Source: Limnohabitans sp. Rim8
GTDB taxonomy: Bacteria > Pseudomonadota > Gammaproteobacteria > Burkholderiales > Burkholderiaceae_C
DNA length: 64,000 nucleotides
NCBI GenBank assembly: GCA_945897465.1
Contig: CAMDFK010000003.1
Span: 104,767 to 168,766 of the forward strand
Direction: 5' to 3'
The translations under genes and the position numbers were made by a program. The notes below the pieces were generated by a model. It was given only the letters and a program-made list of their open reading frames with translations, did not search any database and was not told the DNA's origin. Positions 37,942 through 47,259 of this stretch are shown in pieces (the stretch's first letter is position 1; each line of letters begins with the position of its first letter).

Positions 37942-37955
37942 GTCTTGTAGAAGAC
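37942..37955. promoter_or_regulatory. Degenerate GntR-type operator upstream of sdhC
   Basis: GTCTTGTAGAAGAC keeps the GTCTT...AAGAC arms of the extended palindrome and differs from GTCTTATATAAGAC at two central positions. It is about 100 bp before the sdhC ATG. A TAGAAT (about 37996-38001) further down could be a -10. Confidence 0.5.
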
Positions 37956-38051
37956 TGTCGCCGAAATGCTCACGTCAGTTTGCTGCGTTGCAATAGAATC
38001 CAAATATTAGCCACACGTGTCAAGAACGCGTTACACCCTGAAAGTACCCAC

Positions 38052-38483
38052 ATGACTGAACTCGTCCGCAAGCGGCCTGAATTCCGCAACATCAACGCCC
38101 TGAAAGACTTGCCCTCTTACCGCCTGCCAGCCGCAGGCATCGTCTCCATCTTGCACCGCATCAGCGGTTTCCTGATGTTTTTGCTCATGCCGCTGTTCAT
38201 TTGGATGTTTGACAGCTCCATCACGTCCGAAATTTCTTTTGCCAAGCTCTCAGCGGCTTTCGGCATTGGCATCGGTTTTGTGCCCGGCTGGTTCTTCAAG
38301 TTGTTGGTCCTGGCCTTGATCTGGGCTTATTTGCACCACTTCATCGCGGGCATTCGCCACATCTACATGGATGCGTTCCATGCCGTGACCCAAGAATTCG
38401 GCAAGTCCTCTGCCGTGGCCACTTTGGTGCTGAGCCTGGGCTTGACCGCCGTGTTGGCTGCCAAGCTGTTTGGCTTGTACTGA
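38052..38483 (+). CDS. sdhC: Succinate dehydrogenase cytochrome b556 subunit
   Basis: 143 aa with three transmembrane segments. RPEFRNINALKDLPSYRLPAAGIVS and SILHRISGFLMFLL hold the heme/quinone-side motifs; HHFIAGIRHIYMD carries the heme-ligand His. ATG 38052 gives the family start. It is the first gene of sdhCDAB-sdhE-gltA. Confidence 0.95.
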   Translation: MTELVRKRPEFRNINALKDLPSYRLPAAGIVSILHRISGFLMFLLMPLFIWMFDSSITSEISFAKLSAAFGIGIGFVPGWFFKLLVLALIWAYLHHFIAGIRHIYMDAFHAVTQEFGKSSAVATLVLSLGLTAVLAAKLFGLY

Positions 38484-38523
38484 TTTCTCTGCCTCTCACC
38501 CAAAACAACAAGGAAACAAACCT

Positions 38524-38892
38524 ATGTCGTCCGTGAATTACGGCTCCAAACGCATCGTGACCGGTGCTGGCTACGGCTTTCGTGACTGGTTGGCCCAACG
38601 TGTGACCGCTGTCCTGATGGCCCTGTTTACCGTGGTCTTGCTGGCCCAGGTGATCTTCACCTCAGGCTCCATCGGCTACGAAGAGTGGGCAGGTATTTTT
38701 GCCCCGCAATGGATGAAGGTTTTGACCTTCTCCGTCATCATCGCCTTGCTCTACCACGTGTGGGTGGGCATGCGTGACATCTGGATGGACTACATCAAGC
38801 CCTTGGCCTTGCGCCTGACTTTGCACGTGTTCACCCTCGTCTGGCTGGTCGCTTGTGCCGGCTGGGCTGTACAAGCCCTGTGGCGCCTGTGA
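38524..38892 (+). CDS. sdhD: Succinate dehydrogenase membrane anchor subunit
   Basis: 122 aa with three transmembrane segments. YGSKRIVTGAGYGFRDWLAQRVTAV and LLYHVWVGMRDIWMDYIKP (heme/quinone His-Asp region) match SdhD. It lies 40 bp after sdhC with a purine-rich site (AAGGAAA) before the ATG. Confidence 0.94.
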   Translation: MSSVNYGSKRIVTGAGYGFRDWLAQRVTAVLMALFTVVLLAQVIFTSGSIGYEEWAGIFAPQWMKVLTFSVIIALLYHVWVGMRDIWMDYIKPLALRLTLHVFTLVWLVACAGWAVQALWRL

Positions 38893-38945
38893 TGCGTCAG
38901 CCCTCGCCTGTCATTGCGCTGAAACCACACCAAACCAAATAAACC

Positions 38946-40751
38946 ATGAGCTATACCAAAGACAAAATCACCACCCGCAAGTTTGACGTTGTCATCGTCG
39001 GCGCCGGTGGTTCGGGCATGCGTGCCTCGCTGCAGCTGGCCCGTGCTGGCCTCAATGTCGCCGTGCTGTCCAAAGTGTTCCCCACCCGTTCGCACACTGT
39101 GGCGGCCCAAGGGGGCATCGGCGCTTCGCTCGGCAACATGTCCGACGACAACTGGCACTACCACTTCTACGACACCATCAAGGGCTCCGACTGGCTCGGC
39201 GACCAAGATGCGATCGAATTCATGTGCCGTGAAGCGCCCAAGGTCGTGTACGACTTGGAGCACATGGGCATGCCTTTTGACCGCAACCCCGATGGCACGA
39301 TTTACCAGCGTCCATTTGGCGGCCACACCGCCAACTACGGCGAAAAGCCCGTGCAACGCGCTTGCGCTGCCGCTGACCGCACCGGTCACGCCATGTTGCA
39401 CACCCTGTACCAGCAAAACGTCGCCGCCAAAACCAGCTTCTTTGTGGAGTGGATGGCCCTTGACCTGATCCGCGACGCCGAAGGCGACGTGGTTGGTGTG
39501 ACGGCCCTCGAGATGGAAACCGGCGACCTGCACGTTTTGCACGCCAAGACCGTGCTGATGGCCACCGGTGGCGCAGGCCGCATTTATGCCGCCTCCACCA
39601 ACGCCTTCATCAACACCGGTGACGGCTTGGGCATGGCCGCTCGCGCCGGCATTCCTTTGGAAGACATGGAGTTCTGGCAATTCCACCCCACCGGCGTGGC
39701 CGGTGCTGGCGTGTTGCTGACCGAGGGCTGCCGTGGCGAAGGCGCGATCTTGCTCAACAGCAATGGCGAGCGCTTCATGGAGCGTTATGCGCCCACCTTG
39801 AAAGACCTGGCACCACGTGACTTCGTGTCCCGCTGCATGGACCAGGAAATCAAGGAAGGCCGTGGCTGCGGTCCCAACAAGGATTACGTGCTGCTCAAAT
39901 TGGACCACCTCGGTTCCGAGACCATCCACAAACGCCTGCCCTCGGTGTACGAAATCGGTGTCAACTTCGCCAACGTCGACATCACCAAAGAGCCGATCCC
40001 CGTGGTGCCCACCATCCACTACCAAATGGGCGGCATCCCCACCAACATCAACGGCCAGGTCGTGGTGCAAAACGCCACCGACCACAACGCCGTGGTCAAT
40101 GGCTTGTATGCCGTGGGCGAATGCTCTTGCGTGTCGGTGCACGGCGCCAACCGCTTGGGCACCAATTCCCTTCTTGACTTGCTGGTGTTTGGCCGCGCAG
40201 CGGGCAACCACATTGTCGACTTCGCTTCCAAAACCAAGTCGCACAAGCCTATGCCCGCCGACGCCGCAGACTTCACCTTGAGCCGCTTGAACAAGCTCGA
40301 AGGCCGTGGCGGTGAATACGCCCAGGACGTGGCCAATGACATGCGTGCCGCCATGCAACAGCACGCGGGAGTATTCCGCACCCAAGCCTCCATGGACGAG
40401 GGCGTGCAAAAGATCGCTGACATTCGAGAGCGCGTCAATGCCATCGGCCTGAAGGACACCTCCAAAGTGTTCAACACCGCCCGCATCGAAGCCCTGGAAG
40501 TCGACAACCTGATCGAGAGCGCACAAGCCACCATGGTGTCTGCCGCTGCGCGTCACGAGTGCCGTGGTGCCCACACCGTGAGCGACTACGAGCGCCCCGT
40601 GGACGATGCCGTGGCCCCATTGGGCCGCGACGATGCCAACTGGATGAAGCACTCCCTGTGGCACAGCGCCGACAACAGCCTGACCTACAAGCCTGTGCAG
40701 CTCAAGCCCCTGACTGTGGACTCCGTGCCACCCAAGGTTCGTACCTTTTAA
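38946..40751 (+). CDS. sdhA: Succinate dehydrogenase flavoprotein subunit
   Basis: 601-aa covalent-FAD subunit that oxidises succinate to fumarate. VVIVGAGGSGMRASLQLARAG is the FAD fold, SHTVAAQGGIGASLGN holds the flavinylated His, and the active-site parts include QFHPTGVAGAGVLLTEGCRGEG, TIHYQMGGIPTN and ANRLGTNSLLDLLVFGRAAG. SdhE, made just downstream, is needed for flavinylation. Confidence 0.98.
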   Translation: MSYTKDKITTRKFDVVIVGAGGSGMRASLQLARAGLNVAVLSKVFPTRSHTVAAQGGIGASLGNMSDDNWHYHFYDTIKGSDWLGDQDAIEFMCREAPKVVYDLEHMGMPFDRNPDGTIYQRPFGGHTANYGEKPVQRACAAADRTGHAMLHTLYQQNVAAKTSFFVEWMALDLIRDAEGDVVGVTALEMETGDLHVLHAKTVLMATGGAGRIYAASTNAFINTGDGLGMAARAGIPLEDMEFWQFHPTGVAGAGVLLTEGCRGEGAILLNSNGERFMERYAPTLKDLAPRDFVSRCMDQEIKEGRGCGPNKDYVLLKLDHLGSETIHKRLPSVYEIGVNFANVDITKEPIPVVPTIHYQMGGIPTNINGQVVVQNATDHNAVVNGLYAVGECSCVSVHGANRLGTNSLLDLLVFGRAAGNHIVDFASKTKSHKPMPADAADFTLSRLNKLEGRGGEYAQDVANDMRAAMQQHAGVFRTQASMDEGVQKIADIRERVNAIGLKDTSKVFNTARIEALEVDNLIESAQATMVSAAARHECRGAHTVSDYERPVDDAVAPLGRDDANWMKHSLWHSADNSLTYKPVQLKPLTVDSVPPKVRTF

Positions 40752-40815
40752 AGACTGTCTGGACCGCGCACCCGAGGTGGCGGTCCAACCCCCCGAATAC
40801 ACCAGGAGTTATTTC

Positions 40816-41520
40816 ATGACCCTACGCACTTTTCAGATCTACCGCTACGACCCCGACAAGGACGCCAAGCCTTACATGCAAACCATCCAAGTCGAGCTGG
40901 ACGGCAACGAGCGCATGCTGCTCGATGCCCTGATGAAGCTCAAGGCGGTGGACCCCAGCATCTCCTTCCGCCGCTCTTGCCGCGAAGGCGTTTGTGGCTC
41001 GGACGCGATGAACATCAACGGCAAAAACGGTTTGGCATGTTTGACCAACATGAACACCCTGCCCGGCACCATCACTTTGAAACCTCTGCCCGGCCTGCCC
41101 GTGATCCGCGACGTGATCGTGGACATGACCCAGTTCTTCAAGCAGTACCACTCGATCAAACCCTATTTGATCAACAGCACCATCCCGCCAGAAACCGAGC
41201 GCTTGCAAAGCCCGGAAGAGCGTGATGAGCTCAACGGCTTGTACGAGTGCATCTTGTGCGCCAGCTGCTCGACCAGCTGCCCCAGCTTCTGGTGGAACCC
41301 CGACAAGTTCGTGGGCCCCGCTGGTTTGCTGCAGGCCTACCGCTTCATCGCCGACAGCCGCGATGAGGCCACTGCCGAGCGCCTGGACAACCTGGAAGAC
41401 CCCTACCGTTTGTTCCGTTGCCACACCATCATGAACTGCGTCGATGTCTGCCCCAAGGGTCTGAACCCCACCAAGGCCATCGGCAAGATCAAAGAAATGA
41501 TGGTTCGCCGCGCTGTCTGA
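40816..41520 (+). CDS. sdhB: Succinate dehydrogenase iron-sulfur subunit
   Basis: 234 aa. The 2Fe-2S cluster is in SCREGVCGSDAM...LAC, the 4Fe-4S in CILCASCSTSCPSFWW, and the 3Fe-4S/4Fe region in CHTIMNCVDVCPKGLNPTKAIG. It passes electrons from SdhA to quinone. Its stop overlaps the sdhE start (TGATG). Confidence 0.98.
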   Translation: MTLRTFQIYRYDPDKDAKPYMQTIQVELDGNERMLLDALMKLKAVDPSISFRRSCREGVCGSDAMNINGKNGLACLTNMNTLPGTITLKPLPGLPVIRDVIVDMTQFFKQYHSIKPYLINSTIPPETERLQSPEERDELNGLYECILCASCSTSCPSFWWNPDKFVGPAGLLQAYRFIADSRDEATAERLDNLEDPYRLFRCHTIMNCVDVCPKGLNPTKAIGKIKEMMVRRAV

Positions 41521-41828
41521 TGACCGTCAACCCCATCCTGGAAGACGCGTCACTGGTCGGTGCTGACCGCCTCGCCCCTTTGAGCGAGCGGTCACTGAGC
41601 AAGCTGCGCTGGCGCAGCCGACGCGGGCTGCTGGAGAACGATTTGTTCATCGAGCGCTTTTTCAACCGCCACGCCCCTGCGCTGACGGTTGGTCAAGCCC
41701 GGGGCATGTACGTGCTGATGGACCTGTCAGACAACGATCTCATGGACTTGCTGCTGCGCCGCACGGAACTGCAGACCGAGGTCAGCACCGAAGAGGTGCG
41801 CGAAGTCCTGAACATGCTGAGAGCCTGA
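41520..41828 (+). CDS. sdhE: FAD assembly factor SdhE
   Basis: 102 aa with the SdhE/YgfY signature SKLRWRSRRGLLENDLFIERFF (RGxxExD) followed by MDLSDNDLMDLLLRRTEL. It promotes covalent FAD attachment to SdhA. The ATG overlaps the sdhB stop by one base, so the two are translationally coupled. Confidence 0.93.
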   Translation: MTVNPILEDASLVGADRLAPLSERSLSKLRWRSRRGLLENDLFIERFFNRHAPALTVGQARGMYVLMDLSDNDLMDLLLRRTELQTEVSTEEVREVLNMLRA

Positions 41829-41870
41829 GCCTACCAAGGCTCAAACCTGGAAACCAAGAGGAAACCCACC

Positions 41871-43169
41871 ATGAAACTCGCCGATAACAAAGCCACCCTG
41901 TCGTTCTCCAATGGCAGCCCCAGCATCGACATGCCCGTGTACTCGGGCAACATCGGACCGGACGTCATCGACATCCGCAAGCTCTACGCACAAAGCGGCA
42001 TGTTCACCTACGACCCAGGTTTCCTGTCCACGGCGTCTTGCCAATCGGCCATTACCTACATCGACGGTGACAAGGGCGAGTTGTTGTACCGCGGCTACCC
42101 CATCGAGCAGCTGGCCAATAAAGCCGACTACCTCGACACCTGCTACCTGTTGCTCAACGGCGAGTTGCCTGTGGGTCAACAAAGCAAGGACTTTCACAAG
42201 TTGGTGAACAACCACACCATGGTCAACGAGCAGATGCAATTTTTTCTGCGCGGTTTCCGTCGTGACGCACACCCCATGGCTGTGTTGACCGGTCTGATTG
42301 GCGCTTTGTCGGCCTTCTACCACGACAGCACCGACATCAATAACCCGGATCACCGCCACATTTCCGCCATCCGCTTGATCGCCAAGATGCCCACCTTGGT
42401 GGCCATGGCTTACAAATACGGTGTGGGCCAACCCTACATGTACCCCCGCAACGAACTGTCTTACGCTGGCAACTTCCTGCGCATGATGTTTGGCACCCCT
42501 TGCGAAGACTATGTGGTCAACCCCGTGCTCGAACGCGCGATGGACCGCATCTTCACACTGCATGCAGACCACGAACAAAATGCCTCGACTTCTACTGTGC
42601 GATTGTGCGGTTCATCAGGCACCAACCCGTTTGCTGCCATCGCAGCCGGCGTGGCCTGCCTGTGGGGCCCTGCTCACGGCGGCGCCAACGAAGCCTGCCT
42701 GACCATGCTCGAAGACATCCAGAAAATGGGTGGCGTGTCCAAAGTTGGCGAGTTCATGAACCAGGTTAAGGACAAGAACTCCGGCGTCAAGCTGATGGGC
42801 TTCGGTCACCGCGTTTACAAAAACTATGACCCCCGCGCCAAATTGATGCAAGAGACTTGCGACGAGGTGCTGAAAGAATTGGGCCTGGAAAATGACCCCC
42901 TGTTCAAGCTGGCCAAAGAACTGGAAAAAATCGCCCTGGAAGACGAATACTTTGTCAGCCGCAAGCTCTACCCCAACGTGGACTTCTACTCCGGAATCGT
43001 GCAACGCGCCATCGGCATTCCAGTGAACCTGTTCACCGGGGTGTTCGCCCTGGCCCGCACCGTCGGCTGGATTGCCCAACTCAACGAAATGATCAGCGAC
43101 CCCGAGTACAAAATTGGCCGCCCACGTCAGCTGTTCACCGGCTCTGTGCGCCGCGACGTGCAGCGTTGA
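41871..43169 (+). CDS. gltA: Citrate synthase
   Basis: 432-aa hexameric type citrate synthase. Active-site parts are [20 protein letters not shown] (first His), [12 protein letters not shown] (second His), [15 protein letters not shown], and the Asp in [21 protein letters not shown] (written partly). It closes the sdh operon and is followed by a strong terminator. Together with mdh and acnB it covers three adjacent TCA steps. Confidence 0.98.
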   Translation: MKLADNKATLSFSNGSPSIDMPVYSGNIGPDVIDIRKLYAQSGMFTYDPGFLSTASCQSAITYIDGDKGELLYRGYPIEQLANKADYLDTCYLLLNGELPVGQQSKDFHKLVNNHTMVNEQMQFFLRGFRRDAHPMAVLTGLIGALSAFYHDSTDINNPDHRHISAIRLIAKMPTLVAMAYKYGVGQPYMYPRNELSYAGNFLRMMFGTPCEDYVVNPVLERAMDRIFTLHADHEQNASTSTVRLCGSSGTNPFAAIAAGVACLWGPAHGGANEACLTMLEDIQKMGGVSKVGEFMNQVKDKNSGVKLMGFGHRVYKNYDPRAKLMQETCDEVLKELGLENDPLFKLAKELEKIALEDEYFVSRKLYPNVDFYSGIVQRAIGIPVNLFTGVFALARTVGWIAQLNEMISDPEYKIGRPRQLFTGSVRRDVQR

Positions 43170-43192
43170 TCGGTTTGCTACCGATTGCCCAC

Positions 43193-43217
43193 AGCCCGCC
43201 TTGTGCGGGCTTTTTTT
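43193..43217 (+). terminator. Rho-independent terminator of sdh-gltA
   Basis: AGCCCGC (43193-43199) pairs with GCGGGCT (43205-43211) and is followed by a run of seven T. It lies 24 bp past the gltA stop. Confidence 0.9.
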
Positions 43218-43329
43218 ATCTGTCAATTCCAGCACGCGGTGCAACAAACAGGAGCCATTTGAGGGGTGGCTAAAGATGTCAGGGCACAAAGTGGCCTAGC
43301 GCGCCTGTTCAAGCGCATGGCCGATGCGC

Positions 43330-43968
43330 TCACAATGATCTGGGCGCGGCCATGGCCACCAAATCCGGCATGTGCGCCCACGTCATCAACTGAGCGGCGA
43401 CAGTCGCATCGGCTGAAAGCCACTGATCGTGTAAGTGCGGGGCAATGATGACGGGAGTGCGCTTTTCATCGCCGGGCTTGTGGAATTGGCGCATCACGGG
43501 GTGCTCGTCGGCGTTCACGGTGAGCATGGAAAAGCTGACCACCCACTCGCCTGTAGCGGGGTTCTTCCATCGATCCCAAAGACACGCTATGCCAAATGGA
43601 TCACCACAGGCCAATTGGATCTTCCAGCGCACAGCCTTGCCCGTTCCGTAGCTGGGTTCATAAAAATCATCGACCAACACCAAGCCAAATTGCTTCTGCC
43701 GCCATGCGGTGCGATAACTGGGTTTGTCTGCAACCGTTTCACTGCGGGCGTTGTAGGTGTAGCGGCTGATTTTGTCGTCTTTGCCCCATCCGGGAATCAA
43801 ACCGAATCTGGCCAAACCACAGGCCACACGTCCAGACTGGTGGCTTTGAACAACCAAAGGTGCAGGGTAGCCCGGATAGGCTTCATCAGGATAGCCCGAG
43901 GGCAAATCGACCCCCAGTTTTTCCTTGACCCATGGGGCACGTTGGGTAGGCGTGAAATTGGTGCACAC
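43330..43968 (-). CDS. SOS response-associated peptidase (YedK/HMCES family)
   Basis: 212 aa. The family crosslinks abasic sites in single-stranded DNA through its N-terminal Cys2, exposed after Met removal. Here the start is MCTNFTP rather than the usual MCGRF. Other conserved parts are FGLIPGW, YNARSETVADKPSYR, DDFYEPSYG (Glu) and NADEHPVMRQFHKPGDEKRTPVI (His; written partly). The key Cys, Asn, Glu and His are kept, so activity is likely. It is convergent with gltA. Confidence 0.87.
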   Translation of the reverse strand: MCTNFTPTQRAPWVKEKLGVDLPSGYPDEAYPGYPAPLVVQSHQSGRVACGLARFGLIPGWGKDDKISRYTYNARSETVADKPSYRTAWRQKQFGLVLVDDFYEPSYGTGKAVRWKIQLACGDPFGIACLWDRWKNPATGEWVVSFSMLTVNADEHPVMRQFHKPGDEKRTPVIIAPHLHDQWLSADATVAAQLMTWAHMPDLVAMAAPRSL

Positions 43969-43977
43969 ACCCCCAAC

Positions 43978-44697
43978 TCAACCGATCGTCCGACGCAGGC
44001 TGGCGAAAAAGAGCTCTGACTGAAGCCGCTCGCCGTTGGTCTGTTCCGCCACACGCGCAGCCAGCGCTGGGTCCACGGGCGTCAAAGCCACACCTGTTGA
44101 AGCCGCCAGCACCTGCGCCTGGCAGGCACGCTCCAGGTAATACAGGTCGTCGTAGGCATAGTCCACGCGTTCACCGCAGACGATGACGCCATGGTTGCCC
44201 AGGAACACCACATCGGCCCCTTGCATGGCATGGGCGATGCGTTCACCCTCGGTCATGTCCAAGGCCAATCCGTTGTAGTGCGCGTCCACCGCCAGGCGAC
44301 CATGAAAGCGCATGGCGGTCTGCGAGAGGGTGGTGTCCAAGGCACGCGCCGCTGTCAAGGTGAGCGCGGTGGCATAGGGCATGTGGGTGTGCAGCACCAC
44401 CGATTTGCGCGCGATGCGGTGCACCGCCGCATGGATAAACATGGCCGTGGGCTCCACCGGGTGTAGGCCCGCCAGTTGCTCGCCCGCTGCGTTGCACATC
44501 ACGATGTCGGCCGCTTGCACCTCACTCCAATGCAGGCCGCGCGGGTTGAGCAAAAACCAGTCGTCCCGGCCGGGCACCGCCACGCTGAAGTGGTTGCACA
44601 CGCCCTCGCTCAGCCCCTGATGGGCTGCGGCACGCAAGGCCAACGCCAGATCTGCGCGCAGCGGCAAAAGGGCTTCAAAAGTTTCATGGGCTTGCAT
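43978..44697 (-). CDS. Class II aldolase/adducin family protein
   Basis: 239 aa. The zinc-binding histidines are in VVLHTHMPYATALT, with the first part NHFSVAVPG and the later GNHGVIVCGERVDYAYDDLYYLERAC. Members cleave sugar phosphates or act on aromatic/keto acids. The substrate is unknown. It lies 9 bp upstream of the YedK gene on the same strand. Confidence 0.86.
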   Translation of the reverse strand: MQAHETFEALLPLRADLALALRAAAHQGLSEGVCNHFSVAVPGRDDWFLLNPRGLHWSEVQAADIVMCNAAGEQLAGLHPVEPTAMFIHAAVHRIARKSVVLHTHMPYATALTLTAARALDTTLSQTAMRFHGRLAVDAHYNGLALDMTEGERIAHAMQGADVVFLGNHGVIVCGERVDYAYDDLYYLERACQAQVLAASTGVALTPVDPALAARVAEQTNGERLQSELFFASLRRTIG

Positions 44698-45041
44698 GGG
44701 TCACTCCTTGACACAAAAGGGTTGATGGCAACTTATCGCGATGGCGGCCTGTTTTCGATTTTTTTGCTTGAGAATACTGCAAGAGTTCTTCACCCGAAAA
44801 GTGCCGTCAACGATCCCCCAAAGCCGGTGACACGGTGGGTGATGCAGCTTGCCAAAGGCTTGGGTTTGAGCATCAAGCAACTGTTCACCACGGAACCTCT
44901 GGCGGATCAGCACACACGCCCAAGTCATTAGGATAAACTGATTTCTCACTGTGTAACCAAACTGCAACGCATGCCCTATCCTGCCTTGTCCCATCGACTG
45001 GGTGTCTTTTGTCGTGATCGCGGCAGTCTGGCGCGGTCTCG
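44698..45041 (+). other. Intergenic region with an XRE-like HTH remnant
   Basis: In the plus frame ending at the stop near 44931 the sequence reads PKPVTRWVMQLAKGLGLSIK, then QLFTTEPLADQ, resembling the last helices of an XRE/Cro domain (LAKGLGxSxxxLF). No start with the first helices is visible. The rest shows no gene. Promoters for the class II aldolase (-) and MFS gene (+) should lie here. Confidence 0.3.
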
Positions 45042-46271
45042 ATGATCGATTCAACGACCTCATCAGGCATCAACCGAGGGGCACTCGTTGTGATCGCGGC
45101 CACCTTGGTGAACCTGCCATTTGGCACCGTCTATGCGTTTTCAGTTTTTCTCCAACCCATGGAGGCGCTGCTCGGTGTTGGTCGGACCGAGATGGCCATT
45201 GTGTTCTCCATGGCGTCGATCTTTCTCACCATCGGCATGCTCATCGGGCCAGCCCTTTACCGTCGCTTCCCGCCCGTTCCTCTGCTGTTGGTTTGCGGCG
45301 TACTCAGCGCTTCTGGCCTGCTGATCTGCGCCGCGGCTCAGGGTATCGAGCAGTTGCTGCTGGGCTACGGCGTTCTGTTTGGACTGGGCGGCGGGGTGGC
45401 TTTCATCATGATGCAGCAAGGTCTGAATCAGACCATCACGCCGATGAGCGGGCTGGCCAACGGCTACGTGGTGAGTCTGTACCCCATGGGGGCGATGTTG
45501 GGCGCACCGGTCTTTGGCTGGGCCATCGATGCGTTTGGTCTGCGCGCCACCCTGGTGGGCCTGGCAATCACGGTGCTGACCAGCTGCGCCATCGCCGCCA
45601 TGCTCTGGCATCGGGCGCAGGTTCGCATGCAAGACCCTGGCGCGAGCGCCGCCGAAAGTCAGGCGCGTCACTGGGGCTTGTTTGCCAGCTTGTTTGCTGT
45701 TTTCTTTCTCGCAGCCGCTGCAGGTCTGATGGTGATGAGCCAGGCCGCTGGCATTTTGCAGGCCTATGGTGCAAAAAGCCTGTTTGCACTGGGGGGCACC
45801 ACTTTCATCACTGGTGCGATTGCGGCGGCACGGATAGGTGGAGGCTGGCTGATAGATCGATTCGCGGTCCCTCGGGTGGCTTGCGTGGCCCACTTGATCG
45901 CCCTCAGTGGTTCGTGCTTGCTGTTGACATGGCCCGGACCGGGCATGGCGGTTATGTCCATGACGCTGATCGGCTGCGGCTATGGATTCATTTCGGGTCT
46001 GACGGCTGGAGCCATTGCGCGATACTGGCACCCCAATGTCTTTGGCCGGGTGGCTGGTCAGATGTATATCGCTTGGTGTATTGCAGCCATCAGTCTGCCA
46101 GTGCTGGCGGGGTGGCTGTTCGACCAGACCCAAGGCTATGACCCGGCCATGCGCATTGCCGCGGGTGTGAATCTGCTGGGCGCACTGATGGCCTTGAGCT
46201 TGCCTGCCACGGCGCTGGCAAAGGTTCAAGTGCAAGTTCAAATTCAATCCCAACCCCAGCCTCGAGCCTGA
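45042..46271 (+). CDS. MFS transporter (oxalate/formate-antiporter-like)
   Basis: 409 aa with 12 hydrophobic segments. VIAATLVNLPFGTVYAFSVFLQP and GVGRTEMAIVFSMASIF resemble the OFA group, and GGGWLIDRFAVPRVACVAHL is the loop motif of the second half. It probably moves a small carboxylate. The C-terminus is a Gln/Val repeat tail (KVQVQVQIQSQPQPRA). It is followed by the SDR/dehydrogenase pair. Confidence 0.85.
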   Translation: MIDSTTSSGINRGALVVIAATLVNLPFGTVYAFSVFLQPMEALLGVGRTEMAIVFSMASIFLTIGMLIGPALYRRFPPVPLLLVCGVLSASGLLICAAAQGIEQLLLGYGVLFGLGGGVAFIMMQQGLNQTITPMSGLANGYVVSLYPMGAMLGAPVFGWAIDAFGLRATLVGLAITVLTSCAIAAMLWHRAQVRMQDPGASAAESQARHWGLFASLFAVFFLAAAAGLMVMSQAAGILQAYGAKSLFALGGTTFITGAIAAARIGGGWLIDRFAVPRVACVAHLIALSGSCLLLTWPGPGMAVMSMTLIGCGYGFISGLTAGAIARYWHPNVFGRVAGQMYIAWCIAAISLPVLAGWLFDQTQGYDPAMRIAAGVNLLGALMALSLPATALAKVQVQVQIQSQPQPRA

Positions 46272-46467
46272 GGCGGATAAGGCCGCCCAAGTGGATGCAG
46301 GCCCTCAAAGTCCGTGAGTGACTGACCATGCAATTCAATTAAGATGCATTTTTTTGATCCTGTCCCGTTGGCGAGTATCTCCGTCTTCAACATCGAAATT
46401 CAGATACTGCCGACTTTGGATCCGATCCTTCCTTTGCATTCATTCCTTTGAGACCCGACAAAAAGCC

Positions 46468-47250
46468 ATGAACAATCAAACCTCCACCACAGCCCTCAAA
46501 GTTTTGATAACCGCTGGTGCAAGCGGTATCGGTTTGGTGACCGCTCAGGAATTTTTGAAATCCGGCGCACAGGTCTATATCTGCGATGTCAATCAAAAGG
46601 CTTTATCGAATGCAATAGCCACCAACCCCGGCCTGCAAGGATGCGTGGCCGATGTCTCTGTTGAAGCGCAAGTCAAGGACCTGATCGAAGCCGCTCAGAA
46701 GGCGTTGAACGGTTTGGATGTTTTGGTCAATAACGCTGGCATTGCAGGCCCTACTGCGCGAATTGAAGAAATCGACTTGGATGAGCTGGAAAGCACCCTC
46801 AAAATCAACGTCGTAGGTCAATTTCTTTGTACAAAGTACGCTGTCCCTTATTTGCGCCGGTCCACTCAAGCCTCCATTGTCAACATGTCTTCGGCTGCTG
46901 GGCATCTGGGCATGCCGGGTCGGTCAGCCTATTCCGCATCGAAATGGGCTGTGATTGGGTTCACCAAATCACTCGCGATTGAACTCGGCAAGGAAGGCAT
47001 TCGCTGCAATGCGGTCTTACCGGGTGCAGTGGATGGACCCCGGATACGCGCAGTCATCGCCGCAAAAGCCCAAATCATGAATAAGCCCTTGGCCGAAGTC
47101 ACTCGCGACTACGAAAACCAGTCTGCACTTGGACGAATGGTTTCCGCTGAAGATGTGGCGAACACCATCTTATTTGCAACAAGTCAGGCTGCACGCAGCA
47201 TCAATGGGCAAGCACTGGCTGTTGACGGCCACACCCAAGCACTCAGCTGA
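46468..47250 (+). CDS. Short-chain dehydrogenase/reductase
   Basis: 260-aa NAD(P)-dependent SDR. The cofactor loop reads ITAGASGIGLVTA, with NNAGIAGP, and the catalytic NMSSAAGHLGMPGRSAYSASK has the Ser, Tyr and Lys. The end AVDGHTQALS is normal. ATG 46468 is used. It forms a pair with the next dehydrogenase (9-bp gap), so both probably serve one hydroxy-acid or sugar-acid route. Confidence 0.9.
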   Translation: MNNQTSTTALKVLITAGASGIGLVTAQEFLKSGAQVYICDVNQKALSNAIATNPGLQGCVADVSVEAQVKDLIEAAQKALNGLDVLVNNAGIAGPTARIEEIDLDELESTLKINVVGQFLCTKYAVPYLRRSTQASIVNMSSAAGHLGMPGRSAYSASKWAVIGFTKSLAIELGKEGIRCNAVLPGAVDGPRIRAVIAAKAQIMNKPLAEVTRDYENQSALGRMVSAEDVANTILFATSQAARSINGQALAVDGHTQALS

Positions 47251-47259
47251 GACAACGAT

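Noticed and set aside
38790-40802. A 670-codon open frame antisense to sdhA, and similar long antisense frames under the helicase, argD, iorB and acnB.
   Set aside because: High-GC third-position bias produces open antisense frames. The sense genes are certain, and the antisense products are low-complexity and match no family.
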